Source: Geodermatophilus obscurus (GTDB lineage Bacteria > Actinomycetota > Actinomycetes > Mycobacteriales > Geodermatophilaceae). Taken from it: DNA of 64,000 nucleotides. Under the pieces are notes generated by a model. It was not told where the DNA came from, ran no database searches, and saw only the letters and a program-made list of their open reading frames with translations. Shown here piece after piece: positions 26,230 through 34,987 of the stretch. Numbering within the stretch: position 1 is the stretch's first letter; each line of letters opens with the position of its first letter. The stretch is taken from the NCBI RefSeq assembly GCF_900143215.1, contig NZ_FRDM01000002.1, positions 186,001-250,000 on the forward strand. The letters are read 5' to 3'. Both the position numbers and the translations under genes were made by a program.

Positions 26230-26619
26230 TCAGGGCTTGACGGCGAGCACCGGGCGGTCGGCGTCGAGCAGGATCCGCTGGGCGGTGCTGCCCATGAGCA
26301 GCTTGCCCACCGGCGAGCGCTTGCGCAGGCCGATCACGATCACCGAGGCGTCGACCGCCTCGGCGACGCGCACCACCTCGTCGGCGAGGTCGCCGGCGTG
26401 GGCGTCCTGGCGCACCTCGAGGTCGACCCCGGCGGCCCCGGCCCGGGCGGTGAGGCCGCGGACGGTGTCCTCGTCCGCGAGCGCCGCACTGACCGGGGCC
26501 CCCTCGCGCGGGGTGTTGAGGAGCACCAGCCGCGCGTCGCGCCGGCCGGCCTCCTCGACTGCGGCGGCGAAGGCGGCGTCCCCCTCGGGGGTGGGGACGT
26601 AGGCGACGAGGACGGTCAC
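26230..26619 (-). CDS. Universal stress protein
   Basis: 129-residue single USP domain. The ATP-binding motif G-x2-G-x9-G(S/T) is seen as LRKRSPVGKLLMGSTAQRI. GTG start overlaps the stop of the TctA fragment (GTGA), so it was once the last gene of a tripartite tricarboxylate transporter operon, an arrangement that is common. The USP itself looks intact; its promoter is uncertain because the upstream operon is truncated. Confidence 0.88.
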   Translation of the reverse strand: MTVLVAYVPTPEGDAAFAAAVEEAGRRDARLVLLNTPREGAPVSAALADEDTVRGLTARAGAAGVDLEVRQDAHAGDLADEVVRVAEAVDASVIVIGLRKRSPVGKLLMGSTAQRILLDADRPVLAVKP

Positions 26620-27125
26620 ACGAGCTCCTTGGTGTCACGACGGGCGTTGTCCCGTCGGCGGGGGAGGGCGGTCCGGACGAGCGGGAGCAGCGCCACGAGG
26701 AGGAACAGGACGAGCAGCGTCCCAGAGATGGGGCGGGTGAAGAAGCCGGTGGGGTCGCCGCCGAACAGCAGCAGCGAGCGGCGCAGGGAGTCCTCGAGCA
26801 GCGAGCCGAGCACGAAGGCGAGCACCAGCGGGCCCGGGTCGAAGCCCAGCTTCTTCATCAGGTAGCCGAGGGCGCCGAACACGATGACCAGCATGATGTC
26901 GAAGACGTCGTAGTTGACCGTGTACACGCCGATCAGCGTGATCAGCACGGTGATCGGCGCGAGGATCGTGGCCCGCACCCGCAGGATCTTCACGAACAGG
27001 CCGACCAGCGGGCTGCTCAAGATCAGCAGCAGGATGTTGCCGACGTGCATCGAGTTGACGACGCCCCAGAACAGCTCGGGTTCCTGGTCTCCCAGTTGCG
27101 GGCCGGGGCTCACGCCCTGCACGAG
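26616..27125 (-). pseudogene. TctA transporter gene, C-terminal fragment
   Basis: The frame matches only the last ~165 residues of TctA, the large membrane subunit of tripartite tricarboxylate transporters (about 500 residues). Similarity begins at GVSPGPQLGDQEPELFWG and continues through SMHVGNILLLILSSPLVGLF, IGVYTVNYDVFDIMLV and FGGDPTGFFTRPISGTLLVL. Upstream of about 27115 it gives way to unrelated codons. No TctB or TctC is present. The 5' two-thirds were lost by deletion. Confidence 0.8.
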
Positions 27126-27174
27126 TCGGTCGAGCAGGTCGAGGACAACGCCACCCGGACCCTCGAGCAGGCAT

Positions 27175-27466
27175 CGGCGGCATCGAGATCGAGGTGGGGC
27201 TGCCGTCGAGCCGGCCACCTTCGCGACGTCGCGAACCTGCAGCCGGCCCGGCACGTCGCGATGGAGATCCACGCCCACCTGGCCGCGGCCTACCCTCGCG
27301 AACCATGGGTGGAGCACGTCGACCGGCTGCACCCGCTGTTCAACGAGCGGCTGGAGCCCGCGACGGGCGGAGGTACGTCTCCGACCGGCCGGGCCTGGGC
27401 ATCATGCTCAGCCAGCAGACCCGCGCCTGGACGGTCGACCGCGTCACCGTCGGCGCCATCCGCTGA
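27175..27466 (+). pseudogene. Mandelate racemase/sugar-acid dehydratase gene, C-terminal fragment with frameshift
   Basis: Two adjoining frames together give the C-terminus of an enolase-superfamily dehydratase: PARHVAMEIHAHLAAAYPRE, PWVEHVDRLHPLFNERLEP, then after a frameshift near 27355, DGRRYVSDRPGLGIMLSQQT. The N-terminal and barrel domains are missing. It is transcribed towards the aldehyde dehydrogenase gene 29 bp away. With the TctA fragment on the other side of the break, it marks a large deletion at about 27115-27200. Confidence 0.7.
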
Positions 27467-27495
27467 CCACCCGCACCACAGCACAGGAGGCAACC

Positions 27496-29025
27496 GTGTC
27501 CGAATCACCCGACCGCGGAGTCGTCAGCACCGACCCCCGCACCGGCGAGGCCGTGGAGGTCGTCGCCCAGGAGACCACGGCCGAGGAGGTGGACCGGCTC
27601 TGCACGGCCGCGCTCGCCGCGGTCCCCGGCCTGGACGCCCTCGGCCGGAGCGGGCGGGCGGCGCTGCTGCGCGCGCTCGCCGACGCGCTGGAGGCACGGC
27701 GGGACGACGTGGTCGCCGTCGCCGACCGGGAGACCGCCCTCGGCCCCACGCGGCTGAACGGCGAGCTCACCCGCACCTGCTACCAGCTGCGGCTGTTCGC
27801 CGAGGTGCTCGACGAGGGCAGCTACCTCGAGGCCGCGATCGACCACGCCGGGGACACCCCGATGGGCCCGCGCCCGGACCTGCGCCGGATGCTGGTGCCG
27901 ATCGGCCCGGTCGCGGTGTTCGGGGCCAGCAACTTCCCGCTGGCGTTCTCGGTGCCCGGCGGCGACACCGCCTCGGCGCTGGCCGCAGGCTGCCCCGTCG
28001 TCGTCAAGGCGCACGGCTCGCACCCGGCGACCTCGCAGCTGGTCTTCGACGTCCTGGACGCCGCGGCCCGCAAGGCCGGCGCGCCCGACGGCACGCTCGG
28101 CATCGTGCACGGCCTGCAGGGCGGCGCCGACCTGGTCGCCCACCCGGCGATCCGCGCCGTCGGCTTCACCGGCTCGGTGAACGGCGGCCGCGCCCTGCTG
28201 GAGATCATCGAGCGGCGCCCCGACCCGGTGCCCTTCTTCGGCGAGCTGTCCAGCCTCAACCCGGTGGTCGTCACGCCGCAGGCCGCCGCCGAGCGCGGGA
28301 CGACGATCGGCACCGAGCTGGTCGGCTCGTTCACCCTCGGGGGCGGTCAGTTCTGCACCAAGCCCGGCCTGGCGTTCGTGCCGGCCGGGCCCGAGGGCGA
28401 CGCCGTCGTCGACGCGATGGCCGAGGCCGTGCGCGGTGCGGCCGCCCCGGTGCTGCTCAACGAGGGCATCGCCGCCTCCTACGGCCGCATCTCCGACGGC
28501 CTGGCCGGGACGCCCGGCGTCGAGGAGATCGCCCGCGGCGGGAACCCGTCCGGCCGGGGTTTCGAGGCCGTGCCGCGGCTGCTTCAGACGACGGCGGCCG
28601 GGCTGCCGGAGCAGGTGACCGAGGAGTGCTTCGGGCCGGTGTCGGTGGTGGCGCGCTACGACGGCGAGAAGGAGCTGTTCGCCGCGCTCGACGCCATGCC
28701 CTCCTCGCTCACCGCGACCGTGCTGCGCGGCGCCGGCGAGACGGACCTGCCGCTGGCCGTCTCGCAGGAGCTCCGCACCCGAGCCGGCCGGCTGGTCTAC
28801 GACGCCTACCCGACCGGCGTGGCCGTCTCGTGGGCCCAGCACCACGGCGGTCCGTGGCCGTCGACCAACTCCCAGCACACCTCGGTGGGAACGACGGCGA
28901 TCCGCCGGTTCCTACGCCCGGTGACCTGGCAGGGCGCGCCGCAGGAGGTGCTCCCGGCCGAGCTCACCGACGACTTCCGGGGCATCCCACGGCGGATCGA
29001 CGGCGTGCTCGAGCTGCCGCGGTGA
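27496..29025 (+). CDS. 2,5-dioxovalerate (alpha-ketoglutarate semialdehyde) dehydrogenase
   Basis: 509-residue aldehyde dehydrogenase of the alpha-ketoglutarate semialdehyde type, the last step from sugar acids (glucarate, galactarate, arabinonate) or hydroxyproline to 2-oxoglutarate. Motifs: RMLVPIGPVAVFGASNFPLA, AAGCPVVVKAHGSHP, GFTGSVNGGRALLE, the active-site Glu in PFFGELSSLNPVVV, the Cys in FTLGGGQFCTKPGLAFV and EECFGPVSVVARYD. GTG with AGGAGG upstream. It looks complete, although the genes around it are broken. Confidence 0.9.
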   Translation: MSESPDRGVVSTDPRTGEAVEVVAQETTAEEVDRLCTAALAAVPGLDALGRSGRAALLRALADALEARRDDVVAVADRETALGPTRLNGELTRTCYQLRLFAEVLDEGSYLEAAIDHAGDTPMGPRPDLRRMLVPIGPVAVFGASNFPLAFSVPGGDTASALAAGCPVVVKAHGSHPATSQLVFDVLDAAARKAGAPDGTLGIVHGLQGGADLVAHPAIRAVGFTGSVNGGRALLEIIERRPDPVPFFGELSSLNPVVVTPQAAAERGTTIGTELVGSFTLGGGQFCTKPGLAFVPAGPEGDAVVDAMAEAVRGAAAPVLLNEGIAASYGRISDGLAGTPGVEEIARGGNPSGRGFEAVPRLLQTTAAGLPEQVTEECFGPVSVVARYDGEKELFAALDAMPSSLTATVLRGAGETDLPLAVSQELRTRAGRLVYDAYPTGVAVSWAQHHGGPWPSTNSQHTSVGTTAIRRFLRPVTWQGAPQEVLPAELTDDFRGIPRRIDGVLELPR

Positions 29026-29237
29026 GTCCGCAGGCCGCCCTCGTCAGCTCCGAGCGCGGCCTGCGCGTCGACCCGGACCTCCCGCTCGCCGCCCCGGCGC
29101 CGCGGGAGGCCGGGTCCGCCAAGTGGGACGTGATCGCCGACTACAAGAGCCCGCTGGAGCTGGAGCTGATGCGCGGGGTCGAGCGGCTGCTCGACCCGGC
29201 CGGGCTGATGAACCCCGGCGAGGTGCTGCCCGGCTGA
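29022..29237 (+). pseudogene. FAD-linked oxidase gene, C-terminal remnant
   Basis: A 71-codon frame starting at a GTG that overlaps the dehydrogenase stop (GTGA). Its end, DYKSPLELELMRGVERLLDP followed by AGLMNPGEVLP, is the extreme C-terminus of FAD-linked oxidases such as glycolate oxidase or D-2-hydroxyacid dehydrogenase subunits. The FAD and substrate domains (more than 380 residues) are absent. It is a third truncated gene within 2.6 kb. Confidence 0.65.
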
Positions 29238-29285
29238 CCGGGCCGGACCGGCGCCGCCTCCGTGCGATCGAGGGCGGCGCCCCGG

Positions 29286-29522
29286 TCACCAGCGGAGCGG
29301 GTCGACGAGCCGGGACTGCGCGGTGCGGCAGGCCCGGCAGTTGCCCCACGAGACGATGGCCAGCGGTGTCGTCGGCGAACCGCACTCCGGGCAGTCGACG
29401 AGCTCACCGGACCGGCCGCGGGCCTCGGTGATCTCGTGGGACCGTTGTTCGTGGATCGTCTCGTCGCCCCGGCAGGGGCATCCGAGATGGGCTTCGGCGC
29501 AGCGTCCACGGTGGGTGGCGAT
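29286..29522 (-). CDS. Putative zinc-ribbon protein with no canonical start codon
   Basis: A 78-codon frame with eight cysteines, including GCPC, VDCPECGSP and NCRACRTAQ, the last two forming a CxxC...CxxC zinc ribbon. The frame is bounded upstream by an in-frame TAG and has no ATG, GTG or TTG before the first cysteine. The codon after a strong GAGGAGG ribosome site is ATC at 29522. Either ATC is used as a start or a start codon mutated and the gene is silent. Function unknown. Confidence 0.45.
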   Translation of the reverse strand: MATHRGRCAEAHLGCPCRGDETIHEQRSHEITEARGRSGELVDCPECGSPTTPLAIVSWGNCRACRTAQSRLVDPLRW

Positions 29523-29593
29523 GGGGCCTCCTCGTCTCTGGGGGGAACGCTACCCGCCGTTCCGTTCCGCGACGGCGCAGGTCACGCCGCGGG

Positions 29594-29932
29594 TCAGCGG
29601 TTGCGGCGGCTGACCCGCAGGACCATCCCGTCGGCGCCCACGAGGACGACCAGCGAGCCGCGGCGGAAGCGGGTCCGCGTGGGGGTGTCGGGGTGGGGGG
29701 AGACGTCGTCGGGCGCGTCGAGGCAGCGCTGGACGTCGGCGTCGGCGATCCCCATGCCGGTCGCGGCCTCGCGGGCTCCGCGGGTCATCCGCAGGACCGG
29801 GGCCTGACGATCGCGCGGCGGAGGTCCGGCCGGGTGGGTCGGGGCGGGAGCCGATCCGATGTCGGCGGTGCTGTCGTCGTGGTCGTACCCCGTGGACGGG
29901 GGAGCGAGGAAGGTCAGAGCGGGTGCGCTCAT
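29594..29932 (-). CDS. Hypothetical protein, DUF4258-like C-terminus
   Basis: 112 residues. The first 45 are low-complexity Pro/Asp-rich. The remainder, LRMTRGAREAATGMGIADAD and RFRRGSLVVLVGADGMVLRV, has the pattern of DUF4258-type small domains related to RelE-like folds. No antitoxin-like partner is seen beside it. ATG at 29932 has a weak ribosome site. Function unknown. Confidence 0.55.
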   Translation of the reverse strand: MSAPALTFLAPPSTGYDHDDSTADIGSAPAPTHPAGPPPRDRQAPVLRMTRGAREAATGMGIADADVQRCLDAPDDVSPHPDTPTRTRFRRGSLVVLVGADGMVLRVSRRNR

Positions 29933-30162
29933 GCAGGGTCCAGACTGGAACGGGCGGGGACCGGAGGTCGCGCCGCGGTGGTGGGCGCCGGTCGGCGCCG
30001 GGAGCCCGGGCGCGGATTCCGCTGCCACCGGGCGGTGGTCGATGGGGCGGGCACCGAGCGGGCTCGCGATCCCCACGCTACGCGTCCGGCGGGACCGCCG
30101 CTGCGAGCGGGACGGTCGCCGGCCGTGCGGACGCCCTCGGCCCGGGCCGGGGCGCGGGCGGG

Positions 30163-30495
30163 TCAGGCGCTGAGGTCGGTGCGCTGCCGCAGGCGGATCC
30201 GGCGACGCTCGCGCTCGGAGAGGCCGCCCCAGATGCCGAAGCGCTCGTCGTTGGCCAGCGCGAACTCCAGGCACTCGGCCCGCACGGTGCACCCGCTGCA
30301 GACCCGCTTGGCGTCGCGGGTCGAGCCGCCCTTCTCCGGGAGGAACGCCTCCGGGTCGGTCTCCGCGCACAGCGCCTCGAGCCGCCACGACGGGTCCCCG
30401 ACAGGGGCCAGTTCGGTCCACGGCGAGGCATCGCGCGCCGGCGCGGGGACGCCGTCGGTGAGCAGGGTCAGGTGGGGGCGGGCGAACGCGGACAC
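30163..30495 (-). CDS. WhiB-family iron-sulfur transcription factor
   Basis: 110 residues. The four cluster cysteines are C43, C66, C69 and C75 (C...CxxCxxxxxC), followed by the turn motif [12 protein letters not shown] and a basic C-terminal tail RRRIRLRQR. WhiB proteins bind a [4Fe-4S] cluster and the main sigma factor to control development or redox responses. GTG start with GAGGAG upstream. Which WhiB subclass it belongs to cannot be settled without alignment. Confidence 0.93.
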   Translation of the reverse strand: MSAFARPHLTLLTDGVPAPARDASPWTELAPVGDPSWRLEALCAETDPEAFLPEKGGSTRDAKRVCSGCTVRAECLEFALANDERFGIWGGLSERERRRIRLRQRTDLSA

Positions 30496-30898
30496 GGGGG
30501 CTCCTCGGGGAAGGCGGAGTCGGGCAGGTGGGTGACGGACCGGTACGGCCTCGTCGCTGTATGTGACGTTACGGAACGCCCGGCCCGGCCCGCACTGGCA
30601 GAACGTGGACGAAAGCGGCGCCCGGTTCTGGCGCGATCTGTGCTTCCCCCGCCGTCCGGCGCGTCGCAGTTCCGGAGAACCGGTCCCGCCGGTGGCACCG
30701 TGTCGCGCGGTCGCTCACGACCCGTCCGACGAGGACCGCGCGTGAGACCATTGATGCGGTGGGTGACTGGCTCGACCGGTTCCCGGCCGTCCGGACCCCG
30801 GTGGATTGACACCGGCCGGAGGAACTCACAGCATTCCGGTCCCGAGGCACCTCCCTCCCACGCACCACACCCGTCAGGTTCCCGAGGGGGTGCTCCAG
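30496..30898. other. Intergenic region upstream of whiB and the BTAD regulator
   Basis: About 400 bases with no supported gene. The stretch near 30555-30585 (gctgtatgtgacgttacggaacg) is AT-richer and contains TGTGAcgttac, and is the likely promoter of the whiB gene on the minus strand. The rest is GC-rich and featureless to me. Confidence 0.4.
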
Positions 30899-31140
30899 TG
30901 GCCGTCGCGCCGGACATCCGGATCCCGCTGCTCGACAGGTCCCCGCCGCGCCTCGGCAGCGCGGCGTCGTCCTGTCCCCCCGAGTTCCGGCCGCACGGCG
31001 TCCGGCCCGGCGAGCGGACGGCGCGGCCGGTGTGCGGCCTCCGTCGCCCGCACCGGCCGGCCATCCCCGCTCCGCGCGCCCGGCGGTCGTGGCCGCGCGC
31101 GGGTTCGGAGGGCTCCGGCATCCGTGCAGTGCGCGCATGA
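30899..31140 (+). CDS. Small hypothetical ORF overlapping the regulator start
   Basis: A GTG-initiated 80-residue frame (MAVAPDIRIPLLDRSPPRLG...) whose TGA overlaps the ATG of the MalT-BTAD gene as ATGA, a pattern of translational coupling. Composition is Pro/Arg-rich without known domains. It may be only a leader that sets translation of the regulator. Whether it makes a stable protein is unclear. Confidence 0.35.
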
Positions 31141-34100
31141 GCCGGGCGCTCCGGTACGCACCACCGCTCGCCGACCGCGGGCTCATCGTCCGGCCCCGGC
31201 TCTTGCACCGGCTGCACTCCCGGTTCGAGCGGCGGCTGACCGCCGTCGTGGCGCCGGCCGGGTTCGGCAAGACGACGCTGCTGGCCCAGGCGGTGCAGGA
31301 GAACACGCTGTCCCCGCTGGGCGAGGACCGCTGGCTGACCTGCCAGCGCGACGACACGGCCCTGTCGTTCCTGGCCACGGGCGCGTTCGCCGCCGTGGGC
31401 CTCACCGCGCCGGTCCCGGACGACCCGCGGGAGGCCGCGGTCACCGTCGCCGAGGCCATCTGGAGCGCCGCGCCGCGGCACCTGGCGCTGATCCTCGACG
31501 ACGTCCACCTGGTGCAGCCGGGCTCACCCGGCGGCCGCTTCGTCGCCGAGCTGGTCGAGGAGCTGCCGCGCAACGGACACGTCGTCCTCGCGTCCCGCCC
31601 GCCGCTGCCGCTGCGCACCTCGCGGCTGCTCGCCAGCGGGGAGGCGGTCGTCGTCGGCGAGGCCGAGCTGCACTTCGCGCGTGAGGAGATGGCGGCGTTC
31701 GCGGCGTCCCGGCAGGTGCGGCCGGACCTGCTGCGGGACGTCGGCGGCTGGCCGGCGCTGGCCGAGCTGACCGCCACCGCCGGCCCGGACGCCGTCAGCG
31801 GCTACCTGTGGGAGGAGCTGCTCAGCCGGCTGCCGCCGGAGCGCCGGCGGGCCCTCGCCGTGCTGGTCGCCGTCGGGGGCGCCGACGACGAGCTGGCCGC
31901 GGCGCTGCTCGGCCCGGACGTGCACCTGGAGGAACTGCTGGAGGGCCTGCCGCTGGTGGTCCGCGGTCCCTCGGGCTGGTGGTCGCTCCACGGGCTGTGG
32001 TCGGCGATCCTGGCGCACCGCCTGGACCCCGGGCAGCTGGCGCAGGCCCGCCGCACCGCCGGACTGGTCCTGGCCCGTCGCCGGCGCTACCACGACGCCA
32101 TGGAGCTGCTGGCCGAGGCCGGGGCGTGGGACGACGTCCGCCGTCTCGTGGTCGAGGTGTGCGAGGTCGGCACGCCGCTGGTCCCGCCGGACGTGCTCGA
32201 GGTGTGGCTGCACCGGCTGCCTCCGGACGTGCAGGAGGGCCCCGAGGGACTGCTGCTGGCCGCGATGGTCGCCGAGCCGACCAGCCTGGCCGGCGCCGCG
32301 GCGCTGCTGGAGCGCGCCCTCGCGGTGGCTCCCGAGGCCGCGCCGGTCTGCTTCGCCTGCCTCAACGCCCTCGTCGAGGTGGGGCTGCGCCGGAACGACC
32401 GCCGGGAGATGGAGAGCCACATCGAGCGGCTGACCGGGCTGGCGGCCAGCGGCCACGAGCGCGCCGCCGGGTGGATCGCGCTGTTCCGGGGGCTGCTCGC
32501 CCGGACGCCGGCCGAGGTGCGCGCGCAGCTGGCCACACCGGCGCTGGTGGCGGGGACCGCGCTCAGCCCGGTGCAGCAGTGGCTGCGCGCCCACCTGATG
32601 CTGCTCAAGCTGGGCGACGCCGAGGCCGCCGAGCGCGTCGTCCGCCGGGCCCTCGCCTCGGCCGGCCCCAACATGGCGGTGCTGTTCCGCAGCCAGCTGG
32701 TCGAGTCGCTGCGGATGCGCGGACGGCTCGACGAGGCCGAGGCGCTGCTGCCCGACCTGCTCGCCGGGATCCACCCCGCCAAGGTGCTGACCTCGCCGGA
32801 GACCGTCACCTGCGCCGTCGTCCTGCTCGGCCTCCTCGGCCGGGACGACGAGGCCGCGGAGCTGCTGGGGGCGCACCGCCAGGCCATCGCGGACTCGTCG
32901 GTCGCCTGGGCTCCGGTCGCCGGGGCCGTGGCGGAGGCGGCCCACCGGGTGTCGCTCGGTCAGGAGGCCGCGGCCGCCGAGGCCCTGCGCGCGGTGCTGT
33001 GCCTGGACGTGGCCCGCAGCCGGGCGGTGCGCCAGGTGTCCGCCGCGGCGCTGCCGCTGCAGTACGTCCTGCTCCCCGAGACGCGGCCGCTGTGGGACGC
33101 CGGAGCCCCGCCGGGGTGCTTCCGGCCGGCGCTGCAGCTGGCCCGGGCGTTGGTGGCGATCCGGGAGGAGGGGTCGCTGGCGCAGGTGGCCGGCCTGCCG
33201 GCCGAGGCCCGCGCGGTCATGCGGGCCGTCCTGCCGGCGCCGTGGACGGCGGAGCTCGCCCTCGGCATGGTCGCCTCGGGTCTCCAGGAGGGGCACGAAC
33301 TGGTCGAGGAGCTCGGGCCGCGCGCCCGGCCCACCCTGCGGGCGCTCAGCAGCGGAGGCCCTGCGCCGGTCGCCGCCACCGCCCGCCGGCTGCTGCGTGA
33401 GCTGCCGGCCGCGCCACCCGCCCGGCTGGAGCTGCGGGTGCTGGGGCCGATGCAGCTGCGCCGGAACGGGGCCGTCGTGGTCGCCCGCGAGCTGCGCCGC
33501 GAGCGGGTGCGCCAGCTGCTCGGGTACCTGCTCGCCCACGACCGCCCCACCCGGGCGGCGGTCACGGCCGTCCTGTGGCCCGACCTCGACGAGGCGGCCG
33601 CGGCCCGCAACCTGCGGGTGACCCTCGCCTACCTGCAGGACCTGCTGGAACCCGACCGCGGCGAGTCCGACGCGCCGTACTTCGTCCGCAGCGACGGGCC
33701 CGTCCTGCACCTGGTCGTCGGTGAGGCGCTGCAGGTCGACGTCGTGGACTTCGAGCGGCACCTCGACGAGGCGGCGCGGCTGGAGCGCCAGGGGGTGCCG
33801 TCGGCCGCCCTGGCCGCCTACGAGCAGGCCCTGCGGCTGTGGGACACCGACTACCTGCCCGACGTGGGCGACGCGGACTGGCTGGAGTGGGAGCGCGACC
33901 GGGTGCGGGGGCGGTTCGTCGGGGCCGCCGTCCGGGCCGGGGAGCTGCTGCTGGCCCGTGGGGACGCCGGCGCCGCGCGGACGCTGGGCGAGCGGGCGCT
34001 GCGGGTCGACGCCTGGTCCGAGGAGGCCCACCAGCTGCTGGTGTCCGCGCTGCTGGAGGCGGGCGACGCAGCCGACGCCCGCCGGGCGCTGCGGCGCTGC

Positions 34101-34214
34101 CTGCAGGCGCTGGAGAGCCTCGGCGTCCCGGCGCAGCCGCGCACGCTCGCCCTGGCCAGGCGTCTGGAGGTGCACGCCCCCGCGCGGCGGGACCGGCCGC
34201 AGGATCGCGGCTGA
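31137..34214 (+). CDS. MalT-like STAND ATPase fused to a C-terminal BTAD regulator
   Basis: 1025 residues. The N-terminal NTPase has the P-loop VVAPAGFGKTTLLAQ (about 35-50) and Walker B LALILDDVHLV, as in MalT/LuxR-type STAND regulators. Residues 230-720 are helical repeats typical of ligand-sensing arms. Instead of a LuxR helix-turn-helix, the C-terminal 270 residues form an OmpR-type winged helix (LELRVLGPMQLRRNGAVVVA, LLAHDRPTRAAVTAVLWPDL) and a BTAD domain (VDVVDFERHLDEA, LWDTDYLPDVGD). It probably activates transcription when a ligand and ATP are bound. An array of 11-bp repeats lies at its 3' end, before a sigma factor gene. Confidence 0.87.
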   Translation: MSRALRYAPPLADRGLIVRPRLLHRLHSRFERRLTAVVAPAGFGKTTLLAQAVQENTLSPLGEDRWLTCQRDDTALSFLATGAFAAVGLTAPVPDDPREAAVTVAEAIWSAAPRHLALILDDVHLVQPGSPGGRFVAELVEELPRNGHVVLASRPPLPLRTSRLLASGEAVVVGEAELHFAREEMAAFAASRQVRPDLLRDVGGWPALAELTATAGPDAVSGYLWEELLSRLPPERRRALAVLVAVGGADDELAAALLGPDVHLEELLEGLPLVVRGPSGWWSLHGLWSAILAHRLDPGQLAQARRTAGLVLARRRRYHDAMELLAEAGAWDDVRRLVVEVCEVGTPLVPPDVLEVWLHRLPPDVQEGPEGLLLAAMVAEPTSLAGAAALLERALAVAPEAAPVCFACLNALVEVGLRRNDRREMESHIERLTGLAASGHERAAGWIALFRGLLARTPAEVRAQLATPALVAGTALSPVQQWLRAHLMLLKLGDAEAAERVVRRALASAGPNMAVLFRSQLVESLRMRGRLDEAEALLPDLLAGIHPAKVLTSPETVTCAVVLLGLLGRDDEAAELLGAHRQAIADSSVAWAPVAGAVAEAAHRVSLGQEAAAAEALRAVLCLDVARSRAVRQVSAAALPLQYVLLPETRPLWDAGAPPGCFRPALQLARALVAIREEGSLAQVAGLPAEARAVMRAVLPAPWTAELALGMVASGLQEGHELVEELGPRARPTLRALSSGGPAPVAATARRLLRELPAAPPARLELRVLGPMQLRRNGAVVVARELRRERVRQLLGYLLAHDRPTRAAVTAVLWPDLDEAAAARNLRVTLAYLQDLLEPDRGESDAPYFVRSDGPVLHLVVGEALQVDVVDFERHLDEAARLERQGVPSAALAAYEQALRLWDTDYLPDVGDADWLEWERDRVRGRFVGAAVRAGELLLARGDAGAARTLGERALRVDAWSEEAHQLLVSALLEAGDAADARRALRRCLQALESLGVPAQPRTLALARRLEVHAPARRDRPQDRG

Positions 34215-34274
34215 CGCCTGGCTGGCGCCCGGCTGGCGCCCCTCCCTGTTCCGGCTGACGCCCGGCTGACAGCA
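34209..34274 (+). repeat. 11-bp direct repeats, SARP-type operator candidate
   Basis: Six consecutive 11-bp blocks: GGCTGACGCCT, GGCTGGCGCCC, GGCTGGCGCCC, one degenerate block, GGCTGACGCCC, GGCTGACAGCA. SARP/BTAD regulators bind heptamer direct repeats every 11 bp, one helical turn. The array overlaps the stop codon of the BTAD gene and precedes the ECF sigma gene by 54 bp. Binding is inferred. Confidence 0.6.
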
Positions 34275-34282
34275 CCTGCCCA

Positions 34283-34317
34283 CGCTCCGGACGACGGCGA
34301 CGCCGCCGTCCGGAGCG
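34283..34317 (+). terminator. Strong hairpin between regulator and sigma gene
   Basis: CGCTCCGGACG (34283-34293) pairs with CGTCCGGAGCG (34307-34317) with further pairs inside the loop. It ends directly before the AGGAG site of the sigma gene. It may terminate the upstream transcript or limit translation of the sigma factor. Confidence 0.5.
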
Positions 34318-34327
34318 AGGAGTCGCC

Positions 34328-34912
34328 ATGGACGCCGCAGCAGTGACCGACCTGGTGCACCGCGCCGCGCAGGGTGACCAGCGGGCGTGGCGGGGGATCG
34401 TCGACGAGTACGGCGGCCTGGTGTGGTCGGTGGCGCGGAGCTTCCGGCTCAGCGAGGCGCAGACCGCCGACGCCGTCCAGACGACCTGGCTGCGGCTGGT
34501 GGAGCACCTGGTCGACATCCGCGATCCGCAGCGGCTGCCCGGCTGGCTGCGGACGACGACCCGGCGGGCCTGCCTGGCCGTGGCCCGCGACCACTGCCGC
34601 GAGCAGGTGACCGACGACGTCGAGCAGACCCCCGCCGTGCACCGGGACGGTCCGGCCGACGACGCCGGCCCCGAGACGAGCGCCGTGCGGCACGAGCAGC
34701 AGGTGCTGGTCCGCCGCGCGGTGGCCGCTCTGCCCGAGCAGCAGCAGGCGCTCCTCGGCCTGCTCGTCGCCTCTCCGGCGCCGAGCTACGCGCAGATCAG
34801 CGCCGGGCTCGGGATACCCGTGGGCAGCATCGGCCCGACGCGGGCACGCATCCTGGCCCGGCTGCGGACGACGCTGGAGACGGCCGGGGTGTACGACGCG
34901 GTGCCGGCCTGA
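34328..34912 (+). CDS. ECF-type RNA polymerase sigma factor
   Basis: 194 residues with sigma region 2 (DLVHRAAQGDQRAWRGIVDE, VWSVARSFRLSEAQTADAVQ, TTWLRLVEH) and region 4 (LPEQQQALLGLLVASPAPSY followed by AQISAGLGIPVGSIGPTRAR), and no region 3. This is an extracytoplasmic-function sigma factor. No anti-sigma gene is next to it. ATG has AGGAG upstream. The 11-bp repeat array suggests control by a BTAD regulator. Confidence 0.9.
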   Translation: MDAAAVTDLVHRAAQGDQRAWRGIVDEYGGLVWSVARSFRLSEAQTADAVQTTWLRLVEHLVDIRDPQRLPGWLRTTTRRACLAVARDHCREQVTDDVEQTPAVHRDGPADDAGPETSAVRHEQQVLVRRAVAALPEQQQALLGLLVASPAPSYAQISAGLGIPVGSIGPTRARILARLRTTLETAGVYDAVPA

Positions 34913-34987
34913 CCGTCGCGCGTCGCGGTCGTCCGCTCCGGATCCCCCTCCGGGCGTTCCCGCGGGAGCGCCCGGAGGGCGACGGTG

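Noticed and set aside
29044-29509. Alternative minus-strand frames over the zinc-ribbon ORF
   Set aside because: They have standard start codons but read as Arg/Pro/Ser shadow sequence without the cysteine pairs.
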